Source: CAZAPG01 sp964486935
GTDB lineage: Bacteria; Chloroflexota; Anaerolineae; 4572-78; J111
Direction: 5' to 3'
DNA length: 64,000 nucleotides
Assembly (NCBI GenBank): GCA_964486935.1
Contig: CAZAPG010000001.1
Span: 310,001 to 374,000 of the forward strand
The notes under the pieces are model-generated. The model saw only the letters and a list, made by a program, of their open reading frames with translations, had not been told where the DNA came from and made no database searches. Shown here one piece after another: positions 60,242 to 64,000 of this stretch. Each line of letters opens with the position of its first letter. Within the stretch, counting starts at the first letter, position 1. A program made the position numbers and the translations under genes.

Positions 60242-60286
60242 CGTTGACTCCTTGCCATCCTCACGTTTTGATTGCCCCTGGCGCTG

Positions 60287-60333
60287 GGGAGCAGACTTTA
60301 GGCTCTGGGGGGGAATCCTAAAGTCTGGCTCCC
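60287..60333. promoter_or_regulatory. Long inverted repeat downstream of the last YfhO gene
   Basis: GGGAGCAGACTTTAGG (60287-60302) pairs with CCTAAAGTCTGGCTCCC (60317-60333) with one bulge, giving a stem of about 16 bp and a GC-rich 14-nt loop. It may end the YfhO message, although no U-tract follows in that direction. The plus-strand side reads CAAATTTTATT, a better terminator tail. Confidence 0.55.
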
Positions 60334-60440
60334 TGCAAATTTTATTCTACTCCCGTTCAATGTGAATTTTGTAAGAGAAAGCTAAAAAAATGGTTAGAGT
60401 TTGGCCGGGCTGACCGCCGGTGGTCGAAAACGCCCCAACC

Positions 60441-63422
60441 TTATTTGGCATTTATCCGGCTCCGTTTGACAGCCACGACCAACCCCACCAGCAAACCGAA
60501 TAGCGCAACGCCGCTAATGACAACGCCCCATTTGAAGCTGTCGGGTTTGAACTCAAACACCACCCGATGTTCCCCGGCAGGTAAAGCAATGCCTCTAAAC
60601 AAACCGTTGGCCTGGAATATATTTACCGGCTGCCCATTGACGGCGGCCTGCCAACCGGGATAGTGCGTATCGGCCAGCACCAGCCAGCCCGGTGAGGCCA
60701 GGGTGGCCGTAATTTCGACCCGCTCCGGCGCGTAAGCAACAATGGTCGCCGAGTCTTGCGGCGAGGCCTGGCCGGCGGTAATCAGGCCGGTCCGCTCATC
60801 GCCGTTTGTTTTCAGGCGCACCAGGGTTTGGGCCGGATTAAAATCGGGCTGCCGCATAGCGGCGATGGCTTGCCGGTCGCTCTGCACAATTTCGGCCCGG
60901 TGCGCAATGAAGGCGCGGGGCAAAACGTCCAGATTTTCGTAAATTTTAACATCGCCGGAGTGAACCTGCCGGTAATTGCCTTCGGTAGAGAGTAACACCG
61001 AGCGGCTGGTGGTCGTTGGCTGGTGAATCAGGCTGACGCCGCGCAGGACAAATTGGCCGGAAGGAAGCAGGCTTTCAACCGAAATCCGGGCGACCTGCCC
61101 GCCGCCCGACAGCGGGCGCGCGGCAATATAATCAACGCCGCCGGCAGCGTAGGGCCAGGCTACGCCAACTCTGGCCTGGGCGTGGGCCACCTGGGGCAAA
61201 TAGTCCCCTTCGGCGGTGTCAACCCCGGCTGCCAGTTGCAGGGTCTCGGTGTGGCCGTTGGCAAAGGTGATAACGATTCGAGCGACCGGCGCGCCGGTGG
61301 GCAGGCTGGCCGCTCCCTCCAAATGCGACACCAGACCAAGGGCGGTGGGCGGAAAGTCGGGAATGTCGGTGGTGGCAATGGATTGGCCGGGCATCAGGCG
61401 GGCCGGGAATTGCAGGTCGTAAAAAATGCCGTCAATCCAGGCGTCAAACTGCTTGTCGGTGATAATCCAGCGGGTGTTGAGCATGGAGAGCAGCCGGTTT
61501 GAGGGCACAAAGCGCAAATTTTCGCGCAGACGCCCATCCCGCGAGAGTTCGGCGGGCGACAGAAAAAGCTCTTGCAGGGTGACAAACTGGGCCAGCGGCA
61601 AAATGCCGCCATCGTAGCCGTCAACGCTGTGCAGGTTGTAAACCAGCGGCAGGTTGAAAAAGAGCACTTCTTTTTCTTTGGTGGCGACAATTAAATTGTA
61701 AAGCGCCTTTTCCGACAGGTGAGGGCCGTAGATTTGGCGCAGGTCGGCCAGGTCGCCGGGGTCGTAAGTGATGCCCGACAGGCTGAGAAAGCGGCCCGGC
61801 GGCGCGGCCTGGCGGGGCGGGTCGGCGGCCAGCAAAAAGGCAACCGCGTTGCGCATGGAGTGGTACGCCTGCGGCGCGGTCGGCTGATTGTAGTTGAGCG
61901 CCTGCGCGGCCCAGAACAGTTCGAGGAGAAGGAGGAAGGGCAAGAAGGCGCGCGAGGCGTGGCGCGGAGTGCGTAGCGCGTAGTAGATAAGGCTGAGCGT
62001 GAGGCTGGCGAAGATGAGCCAGGCGGCCAGGGTGATGAGCGGCGGAGTTTTCCAGGCGATGAGGGTCAACGTAGCCAAAGTAGGCAGGCCGAGCAGGACG
62101 GCTCGCCATTTGGGGTGATGGTTGAGCCAGCGGCGGGCTGTGGAAAATCGGCGGCGCAGCGCATTGGGTTGCAGCAGGCTGTCAAAACCAAAACCGGCCA
62201 GCGCAGCCGTGGCAAAGGCATACAGCAGCAGCCAGCGGGCCGGCACTCGAAACAGGGCAAAGCCGGGCGCCAGTTTGTAAAGCAGATAGTAGGGGTGCGT
62301 CCAACGGGCCAAAGTGTGGAACAGTTCCGAGTCGATGCCGATGAGGACGTCAAACAGAAAGAGCGGGCCGAGGAATAGGCCAAAGCTTAAAACGAGGCCG
62401 ACCAGGGCCACAAACACCAATCGCCGGGCCGGCGGCTGCCAGATGGCCGAGAACGCGCCCAGCAGGGCCAGTATCAGGCCGCTGACCCCCAGATAGGCCA
62501 CCCACTCGCTAAAGGCTTCGCCTAAAATTTGGGTTAAATCCAGCCCCAGCGGGGGGAGCAGGCTGTAGTGTAGCATGGTCGGGTTAAGGCTAAAAGAGAC
62601 AACTTCCTGAAAGGTCAACCCCTGGCTGCGAATGGAGCGGGCGGATAGCTCGGCGGTGGGCAGCAGTTGGATGGCGGCCAGGGCAGCAGCCAGCAGCGCG
62701 GCGGCGGCCAGCGGCCACAGGTGATGGATGAGCGAATGGACGAATGGGCGGATGGGTGGTTTTTTCGCCATTTGCCAATTTGCAGATTCGCCGATTGCCT
62801 GCCACAGGCCGTACAGCCCCAGGCCAAAAAGGGAGATAAAGGCGGTCTGGGTGTGTCCGGCCAGCAACACCAGGGCGATGGCCGGAGCCAGCAGCAGCAA
62901 CCAGCGAGGGCGGCGCAGTGAGATGTCATACAGCAAAAACAGCAGGGGTAGCCAGGCGGCGGCCTGAAGCTGGTTGATGTGCTCGACCTGCGCCCCCAGG
63001 TAGCCGCCAAAGGCAAACAGCACCGCCGCCAGCAGCGCGGCGGGCCAGCCCAGCCCAAGCGATTGCCGGGCAAAGGCCAGCATGAACAATCCGGCCAGGG
63101 CCACGTGCAGCCCAATAGACCAGGCCACCTGTTTGGGCACGCTCAACCCAATAAAAAACCAGTTGGGCGGGTAAAAAAGCCCCACCTGACTGTTAGCCAT
63201 TAAGGGCGCCCCCATAAACAGGTGGGGATTCCACAGCGGTAGTTGCCCCTGGCGCAGAGCCTGGGTAACGTAGGCTTTGTAGGGGTAGAAATAGAGAAAG
63301 ACATCCACTCCGCTGAGGATGAGGTTGGTGAGCAGAATTTTCCAGAAGAAAAAGAGGGTCAGGCCAATGATGATAGCCAGCGCAGCCGGCACCGGGCGTT
63401 TGATGGTTGACATGCGGGCCAT
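60441..63422 (-). CDS. YfhO-family large membrane protein
   Basis: About 993 residues with about twelve membrane segments. LSGVDVFLYFYPYKAYVTQALRQ, QLPLWNPHLFMGAPLMANSQVG and LFYPPNWFFIGLS are YfhO hallmarks. The large extracytoplasmic C-terminal region contains LNTRWIITDK and a DTHYPGWQAAVNGQPVNIFQAN motif before the last segment. The sister gene at 45766-48222 has the same plan. Proteins of this family are proposed to transfer lipid-linked sugars or polymers. ATG 63422 is preferred over TTG 63428, and ATG 63413 is possible. An in-gene repeat at about 61945-61990 encodes YYALRTPRHASR. Confidence 0.82.
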   Translation of the reverse strand: MARMSTIKRPVPAALAIIIGLTLFFFWKILLTNLILSGVDVFLYFYPYKAYVTQALRQGQLPLWNPHLFMGAPLMANSQVGLFYPPNWFFIGLSVPKQVAWSIGLHVALAGLFMLAFARQSLGLGWPAALLAAVLFAFGGYLGAQVEHINQLQAAAWLPLLFLLYDISLRRPRWLLLLAPAIALVLLAGHTQTAFISLFGLGLYGLWQAIGESANWQMAKKPPIRPFVHSLIHHLWPLAAAALLAAALAAIQLLPTAELSARSIRSQGLTFQEVVSFSLNPTMLHYSLLPPLGLDLTQILGEAFSEWVAYLGVSGLILALLGAFSAIWQPPARRLVFVALVGLVLSFGLFLGPLFLFDVLIGIDSELFHTLARWTHPYYLLYKLAPGFALFRVPARWLLLYAFATAALAGFGFDSLLQPNALRRRFSTARRWLNHHPKWRAVLLGLPTLATLTLIAWKTPPLITLAAWLIFASLTLSLIYYALRTPRHASRAFLPFLLLLELFWAAQALNYNQPTAPQAYHSMRNAVAFLLAADPPRQAAPPGRFLSLSGITYDPGDLADLRQIYGPHLSEKALYNLIVATKEKEVLFFNLPLVYNLHSVDGYDGGILPLAQFVTLQELFLSPAELSRDGRLRENLRFVPSNRLLSMLNTRWIITDKQFDAWIDGIFYDLQFPARLMPGQSIATTDIPDFPPTALGLVSHLEGAASLPTGAPVARIVITFANGHTETLQLAAGVDTAEGDYLPQVAHAQARVGVAWPYAAGGVDYIAARPLSGGGQVARISVESLLPSGQFVLRGVSLIHQPTTTSRSVLLSTEGNYRQVHSGDVKIYENLDVLPRAFIAHRAEIVQSDRQAIAAMRQPDFNPAQTLVRLKTNGDERTGLITAGQASPQDSATIVAYAPERVEITATLASPGWLVLADTHYPGWQAAVNGQPVNIFQANGLFRGIALPAGEHRVVFEFKPDSFKWGVVISGVALFGLLVGLVVAVKRSRINAK
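61945..61990. repeat. In-gene GCGAGGCGTGGCGCGGAGTGCGTAGCGCGTAG repeat
   Basis: Falls in frame between membrane segments of the YfhO gene and encodes YYALRTPRHASRAF. Confidence 0.6.
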
Positions 63423-63450
63423 TATCAATAATCAGAGGGCAATTGTCAAT

Positions 63451-64000
63451 TTAATCTGGTTGAACCGACTCGATGCGGTAAAGGGTGATGGATGGCGAGC
63501 CGTCGGCGGCATAGGCGCGGGTGAGCTGGCGCAGCCCCAGCCCGGCTTGAAAGAGGGCCAGCCGCGCCCCGGTCTCGGAGCGCCAGGCCGGAAAGGCGAT
63601 GAGATGGCCGGGTTTGGCTTTGGCCGCAAGTTCGGCGGGCGAGTCCCAATATTGCAGGTCGTAGGGATAGCGCCACAGGTAAAAGCGCCAGTGCGCGCCC
63701 AGCCAGTGGTGATAGAGGGTGTTATCGGCGGCATAATGGCCCTGCAAATAGGCGGTAATCTGGTGGATGCCCTGAAGGCCCCGGCTGTTGCTACCCAGCG
63801 GGTAGCGGGCATTGACGGCATTTTGAACGGGAGCCGCCAGTGTAAAAAACAGCAGCGCCATGATGATGAGTCCATAGATTGGGCCGGATAGCGCAAAGTA
63901 TGGCCGGGGCAGGCGCGCTTTGAGCAGCAGCCACGGCAGCAGCAGCGTTCGGGCCAGCAGCAGGGCCAGCAGGGGGATGAGTCCCAGCAGATACCTGTCC
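63451..64000 (-). CDS. C-terminal part of a GT-C-type membrane protein, cut by window edge
   Basis: The last 182 residues or so are visible in one frame with no stop up to the right edge. A hydrophobic run DRYLLGLIPLLALLLAR and LIIMALLFFTLAAPV, then a short extracytoplasmic tail (YLQGHYAADNTLYHHWLG, GHLIAFPAW, SITLYRIESVQ), match the end of glycosyltransferases of this family that lack the beta module. It begins beyond 64000. The stop is only 29 bp from the YfhO start. Confidence 0.7.
   Translation of the reverse strand, partial: DRYLLGLIPLLALLLARTLLLPWLLLKARLPRPYFALSGPIYGLIIMALLFFTLAAPVQNAVNARYPLGSNSRGLQGIHQITAYLQGHYAADNTLYHHWLGAHWRFYLWRYPYDLQYWDSPAELAAKAKPGHLIAFPAWRSETGARLALFQAGLGLRQLTRAYAADGSPSITLYRIESVQPD

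Noticed and set aside
60287..60333. Calling the inverted repeat a definite terminator of the YfhO gene
   Set aside because: In the YfhO direction no U-tract follows the stem, so only a structure can be claimed.
1..64000. tRNA or rRNA genes
   Set aside because: No recognisable T-loop/anticodon arrangements or rRNA signatures were noticed in intergenic gaps; a tRNAscan run would be decisive.

Overview
The window looks like a chromosomal stretch of a Chloroflexota bacterium (Anaerolineae-like). This is inferred from a combination of traits: an isopentenyl phosphate kinase, a coenzyme F420 gene (cofD), a MoaD-MoaE fusion, a long run of giant GT-C membrane proteins, a Uma2 remnant, GC content in the high fifties by eye, and many degenerate short-period repeats both between and inside genes. 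No rRNA, tRNA, CRISPR array, insertion sequence or prophage was recognised.

Layout. 1-7733: housekeeping and central metabolism: a truncated molybdopterin-binding gene, a flavin reductase, rpiA and transketolase (pentose phosphate pathway), a tRNA m1A58 methyltransferase, an altronate/galactarate dehydratase-type enzyme and a small XRE regulator. 7746-12566: a minus-strand iron-type ABC uptake operon (LysM-tagged binding protein, fused double permease, ATPase) with a strong hairpin between the first two genes. 13123-16581: an MFS transporter, a HAD phosphatase and an SPFH protein. 16651-22378: a plus-strand catabolic or salvage cluster with two amidohydrolases, a FAD oxidoreductase, a pteridine-reductase-like SDR and two FMN/F420 split-barrel proteins; two of these enzymes have substitutions at catalytic positions. 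22379-22599: an orphan promoter plus hairpins that may be a small RNA. 22600-33585: cofD, a GH-A clan glycosidase, two SGNH membrane proteins, a gamma-glutamyltransferase, RNase III, moaD-moaE, moaC, isopentenyl phosphate kinase and small zinc-ribbon proteins.

33753-53544 and 60441-64000 hold the dominant feature: at least eight very large polytopic membrane proteins, all on the minus strand (six GT39/GT83-type GT-C glycosyltransferases, two YfhO-type proteins and one partial gene at the window edge). The six complete glycosyltransferases end in one to three copies of the same extracytoplasmic beta-rich module of about 100-115 residues, roughly a dozen copies in all. Two orphan ParA ATPases sit inside this run with no ParB beside them. 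The run is followed by a pentapeptide-repeat protein, an L,D-transpeptidase, a PIG-L deacetylase and a glycerophosphodiesterase, which fits a surface-glycan and envelope island. A subtilisin-like protein whose catalytic serine is replaced by glycine lies at 57412-59979, directly behind an internally deleted Uma2 gene.

The most unusual sequence-level signal is a set of degenerate short-period repeats found both between genes and inside the large membrane-protein genes. Inside genes they are translated into recurrent peptides (KTQN, NTQYA/NTEYA, THHASR and similar). At 45766-45860 one 32-bp tandem repeat is read in two frames by two overlapping genes. Start sites of several large genes are uncertain because such repeats lie at their 5' ends.
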